A stretch of 64,000 nucleotides of DNA from Trebonia sp963822615 (GCA_963822615.1 CAWGIM010000031.1:1-64000); one strand, 5' to 3'. Counted from the stretch's first letter, positions 17,229 through 26,282 are shown. Numbers and translations are program-made. The notes: a model not told the origin generated them from the letters alone.

Positions 17229-19205
17229 ATGGCTCTTTCCGTTCGTTCGCGCCTCTGGGCCGGGCTGGCCGCGGGACTGCTGGCCGTCGCGGCGCCGGTC
17301 GCCGCCACGGCCGGCACCGCCCAGGCCGCCTCAACGCCCGGTCCGAACACCCCGACCAAGGTCGCGACTGGCCTGCTGGCGGCGGCGCTGCCCGGTGCGG
17401 CGCCGTTCGGCACCACCCCGGCCAGCACCCCCGAGCGGGTCTCCTTCATCCTCAAGGAGCGGGACAAGGGCCAGCTCGAGGCGGCGGTGACCCAGGGCCT
17501 CGGCAGCTTCGACTCGGTGGACGCGTTCGCCGCCAAGTACGGCCAGAGCCAGCAGGTGGTCGACAAGCTGACCAGCTACCTGGCCGGCTTCGGCATCAAG
17601 ACCACGGTGCTCCCGGGCAACGTGGACATCTCCGCCACCGGCACCGCCGGCCAGTTCGACGCCGCGCTGTCCTGCCAGCAGCAGAACTACCACGTGCCCT
17701 CGCAGGCCGGCGCCGACGGCGCCACCGTGCCCGCGCAGACCGTCTACAGCGCGACCGCCGCGCCCAAGCTGCCCTGGGGCGTCGGCCAGTACGTGCTGGC
17801 GGTGCTCGGGCTGACCAACTACGCGCCCTTCGTCAGCCACGCCGAGCACGCGACCGGCAAGACGTTCACCGGCGGCCCCATCAACCACCTGCCGTCCGAC
17901 TTCGCCAAGACCTACGGCCTGACCGGGGTGGCCAAGCAGGCGGACGGGGCAGGCAAGACCCTCGGCATCGTCACGCTGGCGTCGGTTGACCCGGGCGCGC
18001 CGCAGTACTTCTGGTCCAACGTGGCCAAGGTGCCGGCCACCGGCCGCACGCTGACCACGGTCAACGTGGACGGCGGCGCGGGCGCGCCGAGCGACGCCGC
18101 GGGCACCGGCGAGAGCGACCTGGACGTGGAGCAGTCCGGCGCGCTGGCGCCCGGCGCCAACGTGATCGTCTACCAGACGCCGAACACCGACCCGGGGTTC
18201 ATCGACGGGTTCTTCACCGCCGCCAGCAGCAACGCGGCCGACTCGCTGTCCACTAGCTGGGGCGAGTCGGAGACGCTGGTCGCGGCGGCGGTCGCGGCCG
18301 GCCAGGAGACGGCCGCCTACCAGGCCGCCTTCGACGAGGCGTTCCTCGAGCTGGCCGACCAGGGCCAGTCGCTGTTCGACGCGGCGGGTGACGCGGGCGC
18401 CTACGACGACTCCGACGAGCTCGGCACCACCGAGCTGGTGGTGGACACCCCGGCCGACAGCCCCTACGCCACCGCCGCGGGCGGCACCACCCTGCCGTTC
18501 ACCGCCACCGAGACCGGGCCCAAGGGGTCGGCCAAGGTGACCGTGACCAAGCAGCGGGCCTGGGGCTGGGACTACCAGTGGACCGCGTACGCGAAGGCGT
18601 ACGGGGTGTCTTACGCGGACGCGGCGACCACCCGGTCGGCGGGCGGCGGCGGCGGCTTCAGCGGCGTCGAGCCCAAGCCGTCGTACCAGTACGACGTGTC
18701 CGGCACCTCCAGCTACGTCGGGGTCAAGTACTTCACCCCGACCGACCCCCAGGTGGTAGTGAGCGGCACCGACTTCGTCGAGCCGACCTCCTGGACCGTC
18801 ACCAGCAAGCCGCCGCTGGTGTCGGGCGGCGGCTCCGGCCGCGCGGTCCCCGACCTGTCGGCCGACGCCGACCCGGAGACCGGCTACCTGCTGTACGAGC
18901 CGTCGGCGGTCGCCGCGGGCGGGACGGCCCTCGAGGGCGGCTGGGGCGGCACCAGCTTCGTCGCTCCCCAGTTCAACGGCTCGGCCGCGCTGATCGACTC
19001 CTACCTGGGGCACCGCACCGGCCTGTGGAACCCGAGCCTGTACGCCCTGGCGGGCAGCTCGGCTAGCCCGGTGACGCCGCTCAACACGGCGGGCACCAGC
19101 AACGACAACCTGTTCTACACCGGCCAGCCGGGCACCCAGTACAACCCGGCCTCCGGCCTGGGCGTGCCCGACCTGAGCAAGCTCGCGGGCGACCTGGCCG
19201 GCTAG
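17229..19205 (+). CDS. secreted S53-family (sedolisin/kumamolisin-like) serine-carboxyl peptidase
   Basis: The 658-residue pre-pro-protein starts with a signal peptide (RLWAGLAAGLLAVAAPVAATAGTAQA). An activation propeptide of the Pro-kumamolisin type follows (RVSFILKERDKGQLEAAV). Sedolisin catalytic features are visible: the Glu/Asp pair in GTGESDLDVEQ, the oxyanion Asp in DAAGDAGAYDDSD, and the nucleophile in GGWGGTSFVAPQ. The C-terminal FYTGQPGTQYNPASGLGVPDL resembles the calcium-binding end. The family works at acidic pH, suggesting extracellular protein degradation in an acidic habitat. An in-frame GTG at 17196 would add residues ahead of the signal peptide and is less likely. Confidence 0.93.
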   Translation: MALSVRSRLWAGLAAGLLAVAAPVAATAGTAQAASTPGPNTPTKVATGLLAAALPGAAPFGTTPASTPERVSFILKERDKGQLEAAVTQGLGSFDSVDAFAAKYGQSQQVVDKLTSYLAGFGIKTTVLPGNVDISATGTAGQFDAALSCQQQNYHVPSQAGADGATVPAQTVYSATAAPKLPWGVGQYVLAVLGLTNYAPFVSHAEHATGKTFTGGPINHLPSDFAKTYGLTGVAKQADGAGKTLGIVTLASVDPGAPQYFWSNVAKVPATGRTLTTVNVDGGAGAPSDAAGTGESDLDVEQSGALAPGANVIVYQTPNTDPGFIDGFFTAASSNAADSLSTSWGESETLVAAAVAAGQETAAYQAAFDEAFLELADQGQSLFDAAGDAGAYDDSDELGTTELVVDTPADSPYATAAGGTTLPFTATETGPKGSAKVTVTKQRAWGWDYQWTAYAKAYGVSYADAATTRSAGGGGGFSGVEPKPSYQYDVSGTSSYVGVKYFTPTDPQVVVSGTDFVEPTSWTVTSKPPLVSGGGSGRAVPDLSADADPETGYLLYEPSAVAAGGTALEGGWGGTSFVAPQFNGSAALIDSYLGHRTGLWNPSLYALAGSSASPVTPLNTAGTSNDNLFYTGQPGTQYNPASGLGVPDLSKLAGDLAG

Positions 19206-19222
19206 CTCAACCGCGGTTCCCG

Positions 19223-19268
19223 CCAGCGGGCCGCCCGGCGCCTCGGTGCCGGGCGGCCCGCTGGTTTT
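19223..19268 (+). terminator. Rho-independent terminator after the S53 peptidase
   Basis: A 17-bp perfect stem (19223-19239 with 19248-19264) closes an 8-base loop and is followed by TTTT at 19265-19268. It lies 18 bases after the peptidase stop and in front of the convergent solute-binding protein gene. Confidence 0.9.
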
Positions 19269-19281
19269 CCGTAGCGCTGCG

Positions 19282-20037
19282 CTAGCTTGGCGGGGCGACC
19301 GGCGGGGCGACCGGCGGCGCGACCGGCGCTGCCTGGCCGGAGCGGCGCAGCGCGTCGGCCACGAAGCCGCTCGCCTTCAGCTCCTCCACCAGGTCGCGCA
19401 GGAAGCGGACGGCCTCCGCGGGCTGGGTGGCGGCGGTGCCGACCGCCTGCGGGATCTCCATGAACCGCTCGTCGATGAGCCGGTAGCCGGGCTGCGCGGC
19501 GACGAACTCGGTCACTGGTTCCCTGATCCCGGCCGCCGCCTCCAGGTTCCGCGCCACGCAGACCGCGGTCCCCTCGGCCCCCCGGACGACGGTCGCGTGC
19601 CGCAGCGTGCGGGTCAGGAACAGGTCGTAGGCAGAGCCCTGCTTCACCCCCACCCGCACCCCCGGCTGGTCCACGTCGGCCACCGTGACCAGCGGGGAGG
19701 CGGCCGGAACGGCGTAGACCCCCTCGATCAGCACGTAGGGCGCGGTGAACGCGATGGCCGTGGCGCGGGCGGGCTCGATCGCCAGGAAGCAGATGTCGGC
19801 CTGCCCGCTGACCGCCGCCTCGAACGACTCCCGGGCCGCGCCGAAGCAGCGGAACTCGGCCGGGACGCCGAGCCGGGCGGCGATCTCGCGGCCGATGTCG
19901 ACGGTGACGCCCGCGGGCGCGTCCGGCGTGCCCTGGGCTAGCACCGGGTTGCCGAGGTTGACGGCGGCCCGGAGGACTCCGGCGGGCGCCAGGGCGGCCA
20001 CGGTCCCGGGGGTGGCGGTCAGCATGAACGCCACCAT
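19282..20037 (-). CDS. family 3 solute-binding-protein-like protein without clear signal peptide
   Basis: About 251 residues with the amino-acid-type periplasmic binding fold: GVLRAAVNLGNPVLAQ, VTVDIGREIAARLGV, AVSGQADICFLAIEPARATAIAFTAPYVLIEG and GVKQGSAYDLFL. No membrane-spanning signal peptide or lipobox is seen with ATG 20037 (or ATG 20025), and no ABC permease is adjacent, so it may act in the cytosol or be an orphan receptor. The C-terminus ends in a VAPPVAPPVAPP repeat. It overlaps the upstream gene by 19 bases, indicating co-transcription. Confidence 0.8.
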   Translation of the reverse strand: MVAFMLTATPGTVAALAPAGVLRAAVNLGNPVLAQGTPDAPAGVTVDIGREIAARLGVPAEFRCFGAARESFEAAVSGQADICFLAIEPARATAIAFTAPYVLIEGVYAVPAASPLVTVADVDQPGVRVGVKQGSAYDLFLTRTLRHATVVRGAEGTAVCVARNLEAAAGIREPVTEFVAAQPGYRLIDERFMEIPQAVGTAATQPAEAVRFLRDLVEELKASGFVADALRRSGQAAPVAPPVAPPVAPPS

Positions 20038-20645
20038 AACCGGCCCCGGGGCGGGCTCGGCGGCGCGCTGGCCGGCCTCCACCCCGGATCGCGGCCGGAC
20101 AGCGCCAGCAGCTGGTCGAGCACGGGCGCGTCCGGCGGCACCTGGACCGGCTCGGCGAACCCCTTGTACTGGCGGAACAGCTCGGCGCTGGCCTCCACGG
20201 CCGCCAGCGCGGCCGCCGCCGCGGCGTCGCTCACCTGGAACCGCTGCCCGGTGGCGGCGGCCAGGTCCCAGCCGTGCAGCACCATCTCGGCCAGGTTGAG
20301 CGCGGCGACGTCGGCGGCGGGAGTGGGCGAGCCCATCACGTCGAGCGAGCCGGCCCAGACCGCCGGGTCGGACCAGGCGGCCAGCGCCCGGTCGAGCTGG
20401 GCCCGGTAGCCGGCCGCGAAGCCGGGTTCGGCCGCGAAGTCGCGGCCGGTCAGCTCCTCGCTGACCGAACCGCCGTGCGCCCGGGCCTCCAGCGAGTAGG
20501 AGGTCCACACGATGAGGTGGTTGAGCAGGGTGCGCACGTCCCAGTCGTCGCACGGGGTGGGCAGCCCGAACTGGCCGGCGTCCACCTGCGCCACGGTGCG
20601 CGCGGCCGCGTCGGCCGCTTGCGTCATCTCGGCTTGCTGGTTCAT
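20019..20645 (-). CDS. TIGR03086/DinB-like metal-binding protein
   Basis: The 208-residue protein matches the mycothiol-dependent maleylpyruvate isomerase N-terminal/DinB fold: TPCDDWDVRTLLNHLIVW near residue 40 with a metal-ligand His, and ALNLAEMVLHGWDLAAATGQ near residue 130. Members are probably mycothiol S-transferases of unknown substrate. ATG 20645 lies eight bases after a TAGCCT -10, consistent with a leaderless transcript. It is divergent from the AraC gene and overlaps the solute-binding-protein gene. Confidence 0.85.
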   Translation of the reverse strand: MNQQAEMTQAADAAARTVAQVDAGQFGLPTPCDDWDVRTLLNHLIVWTSYSLEARAHGGSVSEELTGRDFAAEPGFAAGYRAQLDRALAAWSDPAVWAGSLDVMGSPTPAADVAALNLAEMVLHGWDLAAATGQRFQVSDAAAAAALAAVEASAELFRQYKGFAEPVQVPPDAPVLDQLLALSGRDPGWRPASAPPSPPRGRLWWRSC

Positions 20646-20653
20646 GTTTCCCG

Positions 20654-20705
20654 AGGCTAAGGCCGGCCGGTGGCGGCCGTCTTGAACAAACGCGACGGCT
20701 AGTCT
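20654..20705. promoter_or_regulatory. divergent leaderless promoters of the TIGR03086 and AraC genes
   Basis: Minus-strand TAGCCT (20654-20659) serves the leftward gene and plus-strand TAGTCT (20700-20705) the AraC gene, whose GTG is six bases downstream. The 40 bp between the two -10 elements must hold both -35 regions, so transcription of the two genes is likely linked. Confidence 0.5.
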
Positions 20706-20711
20706 GGCGGC

Positions 20712-21506
20712 GTGACCGCACCAGACCTGGGCGCGGGCGTGCTGCACCCGGCCACCGCCGCGACCCGGTTCACCCTGTCCCGTTACCCGCCGCCGGGCGA
20801 CCTGGCCCCGTTCCTCGACTTCTGCTGGCTGGTCCGCTGGGACCTGCGCGGCCAGCCGCCCCACGAGCAGGCGATCCTGCCGTACCCGAACGTGAACCTG
20901 GGCTTCGAGGCGGACGGCGCGGGCGTCTTCGGGGTAGACCGGTCGATCTTCACCCGGCGGCTAGCTGGCCAGGGCAAGGCCCTTGGCCTCCGGTTCCGTC
21001 CCGGCGGCTTCCGCCCGTTCTACGGCCAGCCGGTCGCCACCCTGACCGACCGGGTGGTGCCCGCCCGGGAGGTCCTCGGCCCCCCGGCGGACACGGCCTG
21101 GGCGGCGGTGATGGCGGACGGCGCCGACGACGCGGCCATGGTGGCGGCGGCGGAGCGGCTGCTGCGCGCGGCTGACCCGGTCCCCGACCCGGTGGCGGCC
21201 GAGGTGGCCGGGATGGTCGACCGGATCACGGCCGATGCCGGGCTGCGCCGGGTGGCCGCCCTGGCCGGGGCGCTCGGCCTGCCCGAGCGGCGGCTGCAGC
21301 GGCTGTTCGCCGACTACGTGGGCGTGTCACCCAAGTGGGTGATGCGGCGCGCCCGGCTGCACGAGGCGGCCAGCGCGGCCGCCGCGGGCGAGCCGGTCGA
21401 CTGGGCGCTGCTCGCGCGCGACCTCGGCTACGCCGACCAGGCCCACCTGACCCGCGACTTCACCGCCACCCTGGGCCTGTCCCCGGCCAGGTACGCCGCC
21501 CGTTAG
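20712..21506 (+). CDS. AraC-family transcriptional regulator
   Basis: The 264-residue protein has a variable N-terminal sensing half and a C-terminal double helix-turn-helix (GLRRVAALAGALGLPERRLQRLFADYVGVSPKWV, then LARDLGYADQAHLTRDFTATLGLSPARYA). It resembles the DUF6597-type AraC regulators of actinobacteria. GTG 20712 is six bases after TAGTCT. The divergent TIGR03086/solute-binding operon is the obvious candidate target; the ligand is unknown. Confidence 0.9.
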   Translation: MTAPDLGAGVLHPATAATRFTLSRYPPPGDLAPFLDFCWLVRWDLRGQPPHEQAILPYPNVNLGFEADGAGVFGVDRSIFTRRLAGQGKALGLRFRPGGFRPFYGQPVATLTDRVVPAREVLGPPADTAWAAVMADGADDAAMVAAAERLLRAADPVPDPVAAEVAGMVDRITADAGLRRVAALAGALGLPERRLQRLFADYVGVSPKWVMRRARLHEAASAAAAGEPVDWALLARDLGYADQAHLTRDFTATLGLSPARYAAR

Positions 21507-21516
21507 GCCGCCCGGC

Positions 21517-21966
21517 CTACTCTGGTGGCAGCGCCGACCTGATCCGGTCGCCGTACTCCTGCGCCTGCGCGGGGCTCTCGTAGGGGTGCCGCGGCCCGAG
21601 CCAGAAGCGCAGCCCGTCCTTGGGGTTGCGCGGGATGACGTGCAGGTGCAGGTGCGGCACCGACTGGCTGACCACGTTGTTGACCAGGATCATGCTGCCG
21701 GCCGCGCCGAGGCCGTCCTCCACCGCGCGCTCCAGCCGCTGGGCGGTGCCGAGGAACCCGGCTGCCAGGGCGGCCGGCAGGTCGGACAGCAGCCGCAGGT
21801 GCTGCCTGGGCACCAGCAGGGTGTGGCCGCGGAACAGCGGCCGGATGTCGAGGAACGCCAGCAGGTGCTCCGTCTCGAGGATGGTGACCGCGGCCGCCTC
21901 CCCGCGGATGATGGCGCAGAACGCGCAGTTCGCGGGCGAGTCAGGGTCACCAGGCGGTCCGGGCAT
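21517..21966 (-). CDS. HIT-family nucleotide hydrolase/transferase
   Basis: The 149-residue protein has the HIT motif (VPHLHLHVIP near residue 105), whose central His attacks nucleotide phosphates, plus the CAFCAII zinc-type N-terminus and LVPRQHLRLLSDL. Substrates are typically adenylylated small molecules. ATG 21966 lies six bases after TAGACT (plus-strand 21973-21978), so it is probably leaderless. It is convergent with the AraC gene. Confidence 0.9.
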   Translation of the reverse strand: MPGPPGDPDSPANCAFCAIIRGEAAAVTILETEHLLAFLDIRPLFRGHTLLVPRQHLRLLSDLPAALAAGFLGTAQRLERAVEDGLGAAGSMILVNNVVSQSVPHLHLHVIPRNPKDGLRFWLGPRHPYESPAQAQEYGDRIRSALPPE

Positions 21967-21972
21967 GCCCGG

Positions 21973-21978
21973 AGTCTA
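21973..21978 (-). promoter_or_regulatory. -10 element of the leaderless HIT gene
   Basis: TAGACT on the minus strand, six bases from the ATG at 21966. No ribosome-binding site lies between. Confidence 0.5.
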
Positions 21979-22117
21979 GAGGCGGCGGCGCCCGTTTTCG
22001 GTCAGCTGCCCGATGTCTCGCCGGCCCGCGGCCCCCGATGATGAGGCTGATCCCTCGACCTCGCCTCAGGCGGCGCATGCGGCACGCCCCTCGGTCACCA
22101 CCGCAAGGAGCAAGACT

Positions 22118-22891
22118 GTGCTGGAGCCCGCCGGGCCCGGCGGTGCCGCGTTCGCGGCCTGCCTGCGGCTGTTCCGCCGTTACCCGCTGGCCGTCCGGCG
22201 GCACTACGCCGAGCCCCGCTACGGCTCGATGGTGCTGCTTAACCGGGACGCCGGCCAGACCAGGTTCCTGGTCCTGATCATGGAGTGGGACGACCTGTTC
22301 GTGCTGCGGCACTGGGACCGGCGGACCGGGGCGCGGGTGGAGATCAGCGCCGACGGCCCGGACCGCGTCCCGGCCGAGGTCGCCCGGCTGCTCGCGGCCA
22401 GCGTCCCGGTGCCGCGGGACGGCACCCTGCTCGGCTGGCTGGACGGCCAGCAGGTGCAGGCGGTGGTGGCGGGCTACGGCCGGCTGCCCGAGCCCTGGGA
22501 CGACGCCACCGTCCAGCCCGGGGTGCTGCTGCTGCCGCGGGCCGGCAGCCAGCCCGCGCAGTGGCCGCCGCTGGCGGCCGGACCGCTGCCGGACTGGCAG
22601 TTCTGGGCGTGCATCGAGCGCGGCCGGCTGGCCGACCTCACCCCGCTGGTGTCCCGGTCGGCCGGGCGGGTGTTCTGGGTGCCGGGCGACGGCGGCTGGC
22701 AGGCGGGCGCCCGCATCGTGGTCACCGAGCGGATCAGCGCCGACGGGCTGTGGCTGCCGGCCGGCGTCTACGCTGATCACTGGTCGCTGCGCGAGGGCAT
22801 CCAGGTCCGTACGGCCAGCCAGATCCTGGCGCTGCCGGGCGTGGTCGACCTGTCCGGCGGCCGTGGCCCGGATCAACTGCTCGGCGTGTAG
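22118..22891 (+). CDS. unrecognised soluble protein
   Basis: I do not recognise this 257-residue protein. It is soluble, with regular strands and Trp-rich stretches (MEWDDLFVLRHWDRRTGARVEI, DWQFWACIERGRLADLTPL, GVYADHWSLREGIQVRTASQILAL). GTG 22118 is chosen because AAGGAG lies eight bases upstream; the frame is open back to ATG 22013, but that segment looks like an untranslated leader. It is followed by the zinc-ribbon gene on the same strand. No function is proposed. Confidence 0.7.
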   Translation: MLEPAGPGGAAFAACLRLFRRYPLAVRRHYAEPRYGSMVLLNRDAGQTRFLVLIMEWDDLFVLRHWDRRTGARVEISADGPDRVPAEVARLLAASVPVPRDGTLLGWLDGQQVQAVVAGYGRLPEPWDDATVQPGVLLLPRAGSQPAQWPPLAAGPLPDWQFWACIERGRLADLTPLVSRSAGRVFWVPGDGGWQAGARIVVTERISADGLWLPAGVYADHWSLREGIQVRTASQILALPGVVDLSGGRGPDQLLGV

Positions 22892-23033
22892 CGCGCCGGT
22901 AGCGGCGCCCGCGCGGCCATGTCTACAATCAACGGTAGAGCGGCCGCGTCGCGGCTTATTGCCCGTTTGTGCCGGCCGGTACCCCGCGGAGTTGCTACGG
23001 TTCCCCTGCACACCTGATCGAGGGGAAATCGCC

Positions 23034-23690
23034 ATGGCCGGGATGGTCTTTTTCACTGACAACTACGCGGACCGCAGCAGCGACGACGGGTACCAGTTCG
23101 AGTTCTTCTGCCGCCGTTGCGGCAACGGCTACTCCTCCCCGTTCCAGCACTCGGTGACCGGGTTCGGCGGGCGGCTGCTGCGCCTCGGCGGCGACATGAT
23201 CGGCGGCCAGCTCGGCTCGCAGGCGTCGCGGCTGGGCTACGACGCCGAGTTCATGCGGGACACCGTGCGCGGCTCGACCCGGGACAAGGCCCTGGCCAAG
23301 GCCGTCGAGCAGATGAAGCCGTACTTCAAGCAGTGCCTCAACTGCGGCCAGTGGGTGTGCGACCAGGTGTGCTGGAACACCGAGCGGGGGCTCTGCGTCA
23401 CCTGCGCGCCCAAGCTCGACCAGGCGATGGCGCAGATGCAGGCGCAGGCGCAGGTTCAGCAGCTCAACACCAAGATCCAGGCCCAGGACTGGACCAAGGA
23501 CATCAACTACCGGGACCAGGCGACCGGCATGTGCCCGTCGTGCGGTCACGAGAGCGGCGGCGGCAAGTTCTGCCGGGACTGCGGCCACCCGCTGGCGGCG
23601 GCGCAGCCGGTCAGCAAGTTCTGCGGGAGCTGCGGTACCAGCCTCAACGGCGCCAAGTTCTGCAGCGAGTGCGGTACCCCGGCGGGCTGA
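23034..23690 (+). CDS. zinc-ribbon protein with four Cys-rich modules
   Basis: The 218-residue protein has an N-terminal FFCRRCGNGY half-module, a central CLNCGQWVCDQVC...CVTCAP ribbon, and two C-terminal double-zinc-ribbon repeats (CPSCGHESGGGKFCRDCG, CGSCGTSLNGAKFCSECG). A Gln-rich helix (QMQAQAQVQQLNTKIQ) separates them. Such proteins usually act as scaffolds or nucleic-acid/protein binders. ATG 23034 has an AGGGGAAA site. It is joined to the next gene through three tandem start-codon repeats, so the two probably work together. Confidence 0.8.
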   Translation: MAGMVFFTDNYADRSSDDGYQFEFFCRRCGNGYSSPFQHSVTGFGGRLLRLGGDMIGGQLGSQASRLGYDAEFMRDTVRGSTRDKALAKAVEQMKPYFKQCLNCGQWVCDQVCWNTERGLCVTCAPKLDQAMAQMQAQAQVQQLNTKIQAQDWTKDINYRDQATGMCPSCGHESGGGKFCRDCGHPLAAAQPVSKFCGSCGTSLNGAKFCSECGTPAG

Positions 23691-23691
23691 C

Positions 23692-23722
23692 GTGAGCGAG
23701 ACGTGAGCGAGACGTGAGCACT
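23692..23722 (+). repeat. 11-bp tandem repeat making two mini-ORFs ahead of a gene start
   Basis: GTGAGC occurs at 23692, 23703 and 23714, 11 bp apart. The first two read GTG-AGC-GAG-ACG-TGA, a four-residue ORF whose TGA overlaps the next GTG. The third GTG starts the downstream gene. The zinc-ribbon gene stops one base before the first copy. Confidence 0.8.
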
Positions 23723-25223
23723 GCCCTGTACCGGCTGCTCGGCGCGGGCGGGACCGTGACCGAGGCGGGCAACGGCGACGTGACGCTGGCGGGCGGGGTG
23801 CTTGAGCTGCGGCCGGCCGGCGGCGCGGCGCTGCGGGTGCCGTCTGCCCGGATCACCGGGGTGGCCGAGCCGGAGCCGTTCACCGTGCTGGTGACCCTGG
23901 CGGACGGTACCGGAATCGAGCTGAGCAGGCTCGGCCGGATGCGCACCCAGCTCCTTGAGGAGCTGCGCGACGCGCGGGCCGAGGTCGCCGCGGCGGAATC
24001 GGGGGCGGTCGGCGCCGCCGCCCGGTTCACCCCCACCCTGGGGGATGCCCCGGTCGACGTCCAGGTGTTCGAGGACGCGCTGATCGTCCTCGGTCCCGGC
24101 TACACCCAGCGGGTGGCGTTCTCGTTCGTCACCGACGTGCAGGCACGCGACTACACGGTGGCGGTCACCGTGGCCGGCCAGGGGACGCTCGCGTTCACCC
24201 GGCTCGGCCGCCGCACGGACGAGTTCGCCGGGCTGCTGGCCGAGCGGCTGGGCGAGTCGCGGAGCCGCACGTCCGCCTTCCTCGGCTCGCTGCTGCCCGG
24301 CCTCGACCCGATGGCGCTGCGGTCCGCCGCCGGGCTGCTGCGCGACGGGGTGGCGGTGCCGGCTGGTGCCCTGGACGCGATCCACCCCGACCTCAGCGCC
24401 ACCCTGCTGCGGGTGGCCGCGCGGCCGGACCGGCTCGGGCCCCTGTCGGCGGTGCTGTCCGCGGCGGGCGCCCGGGCGGACCTGGCGATCGGCTTCAAGC
24501 AGGTGGCCTCGGTGCGCCGCCCGGCGGTCGGCGTCACCCCGTGGACCGACCCGGCCGCGCCGCCGCACATCGGCGAGCACGAGACCCCGGGCGGCCGGTT
24601 CGGTGCGGGCATGGGCGGCATGCTCGCGGCCGGCGCGATGGCGGGCCTGGGGGCAGGCGGCGGCCTTGGCGGCTACGGCGGCGGGGGTTACGGAGGCGGG
24701 CGGAGGCGGCTATGGCGGCCCGTTCGGCGGCTACGGCGACCCCGGTTACGGAGGCCTTGGCGGGTACTGGGCGTTTCGCGCGCTCGGGGCGGGCCTGAAC
24801 GGCAACGGCGGCCTGCACTACCCGATGGCGGCGCGGGCCGACGTGCGCCGCGGGCTGCTGACCCCGGAGACCGAGGACCTGGCGGCGCTGACCGTCTCCG
24901 GCACCGACCCCACCGTGCTCGCGTTCGCGCTGCTCGGCCAGGCCGGCGGCGGCGAGCTTGTCGCCTACACGGAGCTCAACCGGCCCGAGCCGGCCAGCTA
25001 CGTCTACCGCGCGGGTGGCGTGCCCGACCCGCGCGCGTCGGTCAACCAGGCACTGGACGACGCCGGCTTCGCCCCCGCGGCGCTGCACGCGGCGGCGGCC
25101 GGCCAGCTGACCGGCGCGCCCCGTCAGGATGCGGCCGCCTCGCCGCTCGCCCGCGCCCTGGTGGCCGAGGTTCCGCACGACGACGCCTGGCCCGGGCAGC
25201 TCGCCCGCCTGCTGGCGGGCTGA
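23714..25223 (+). pseudogene. unrecognised protein with Gly/Tyr-rich linker, frameshifted
   Basis: I do not recognise the family. The N-terminal part (about 325 residues) has two strand-rich PH-like segments with a repeated ITGVAEPEPFTVLVTLADG / VTDVQARDYTVAVTVAG pattern and a matching ELSRLGRMRTQLLEEL / FTRLGRRTDEFAGLLAE helix. A GGYGGGGYGGG linker follows, then a C-terminal domain of about 170 residues. The frame shifts by one at 24698-24700: removing one G from the GGG run continues the glycine-tyrosine repeat into the second frame. The bases otherwise show normal codon use, so an indel error or slippage in this repeat is plausible. It is coupled to the zinc-ribbon gene. Confidence 0.7.
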
Positions 25224-25259
25224 CCCGGCCGGCTAGCAGGCGGGCGAGCCGCCCCGGCG

Positions 25260-26261
25260 TCAGCGCTGGCCGCTCGGCGCGCGCCTGACCTGCTCGTCGA
25301 GCAGGTCGAGCAGCCGGGCGTCGTGGTTCGGGTCGACCTTGCGGGCCCAGTGCGCGCCGCTGGCGAGGATCTTGTCCAGGTCCGCCACGCCGAGCGTGCG
25401 CGGGTGGGTGTGCCGCTGCCCGGTCCAGTCGATGTACCGCTTCGGGTCGGGCGTGAACCGGAACTTGCCCGAGTTGACCAGCACCGAGTGCATGAACACT
25501 TCTTCCGGTGCGAGCAGCCGCTTGAAGAAGGCGGTCATCTCCGGGTTGTCCCGGGCGTAGTCCCGCACGTAGCGGGCGGCGGCCGGGCGCAGCGTGCAGA
25601 AGAAGGAGCCGCCGTAGAGGGGGAAGTCCGGGCCGAAGCGGCTGTGCCGGATCTTGACGCCCACCGCCGCGTACGAGTTGTTGAACTTGAGCCACGGCTG
25701 GAACAGGTTGACCAGCATCAGCGGGCGCATCAGCCGCAGCTTATGCTGGCTCGGCACGCCGAACCGCCGGTACTGGTAGTCGTAGCGCAGCCGGGCGTAG
25801 AACGGCAGGGCGAGCCGGTAGCCGGGGGTGCCCGGGTCGGCGCCGGCCGGCACCCGCTCGGGGAAGACCGGGGCGTACTGCAGGTACCCGTCGGTGGTGG
25901 TGGCGGCGAGGTTGTCCTCGATCTCGGCGATGGGCCGCACCGGGTAGTCCGAGCCGGTGAGGTTTTCCAGCCAGTCGTAGTCGACGCCGTGGTCGTCCAG
26001 CCAGTCGACCGCGGCGAAGTAGCGGTCGAGGTGGGAGAAGTCGCCGTAGCCGCCCTTGGCGAGCAGCACCTGGACGTTGCCGAGGGCCTGCAGCGCGGGC
26101 CCGTCAAGTGGTGTGCCGGCCGCGTCGTGGCTGATCAGCACCAGGGCGTCGGGGCTGCCCGCGGTGATCAGGCCGACCAGGCGGAGTACCTGGGCGGGCC
26201 GGTTGTGCGTCTGCAGGTAGTAGACGACGCGGCCGCGCGGGCGGGTGACGTTGGCTGACAT
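25260..26261 (-). CDS. GT14-family (core-2/I-branching type) glycosyltransferase
   Basis: The 333-residue protein matches the GT14 'Branch' fold of beta-xylosyl/GlcNAc transferases: RVVYYLQTHNRPAQVLRL near the N-terminus, LDRYFAAVDWLDDHGVDYDWLENLTGSDYPVRP near residue 80, YGGSFFCTLRPAAARYV and APEEVFMHSVL near residue 230. It has no transmembrane segment. It is the last gene of the glycan operon and is a paralog of the frameshifted copy at 29.8-30.8 kb. It also has its own -10 (TATTTT, 26269-26274) seven bases from the ATG, so it can be transcribed separately. Confidence 0.85.
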   Translation of the reverse strand: MSANVTRPRGRVVYYLQTHNRPAQVLRLVGLITAGSPDALVLISHDAAGTPLDGPALQALGNVQVLLAKGGYGDFSHLDRYFAAVDWLDDHGVDYDWLENLTGSDYPVRPIAEIEDNLAATTTDGYLQYAPVFPERVPAGADPGTPGYRLALPFYARLRYDYQYRRFGVPSQHKLRLMRPLMLVNLFQPWLKFNNSYAAVGVKIRHSRFGPDFPLYGGSFFCTLRPAAARYVRDYARDNPEMTAFFKRLLAPEEVFMHSVLVNSGKFRFTPDPKRYIDWTGQRHTHPRTLGVADLDKILASGAHWARKVDPNHDARLLDLLDEQVRRAPSGQR

Positions 26262-26268
26262 GACTCGA

Positions 26269-26274
26269 AAAATA
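26269..26274 (-). promoter_or_regulatory. internal leaderless promoter for the last GT14 gene
   Basis: TATTTT on the minus strand ends seven bases before ATG 26261, in the 21-bp gap after the GH26 gene. It is unusually AT-rich for this operon. Confidence 0.45.
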
Positions 26275-26282
26275 GCACTACG

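Noticed and set aside
17331..19013. 560-residue open frame antisense to the S53 peptidase
   Set aside because: Gly/Arg-rich shadow of the peptidase gene without recognisable motifs.
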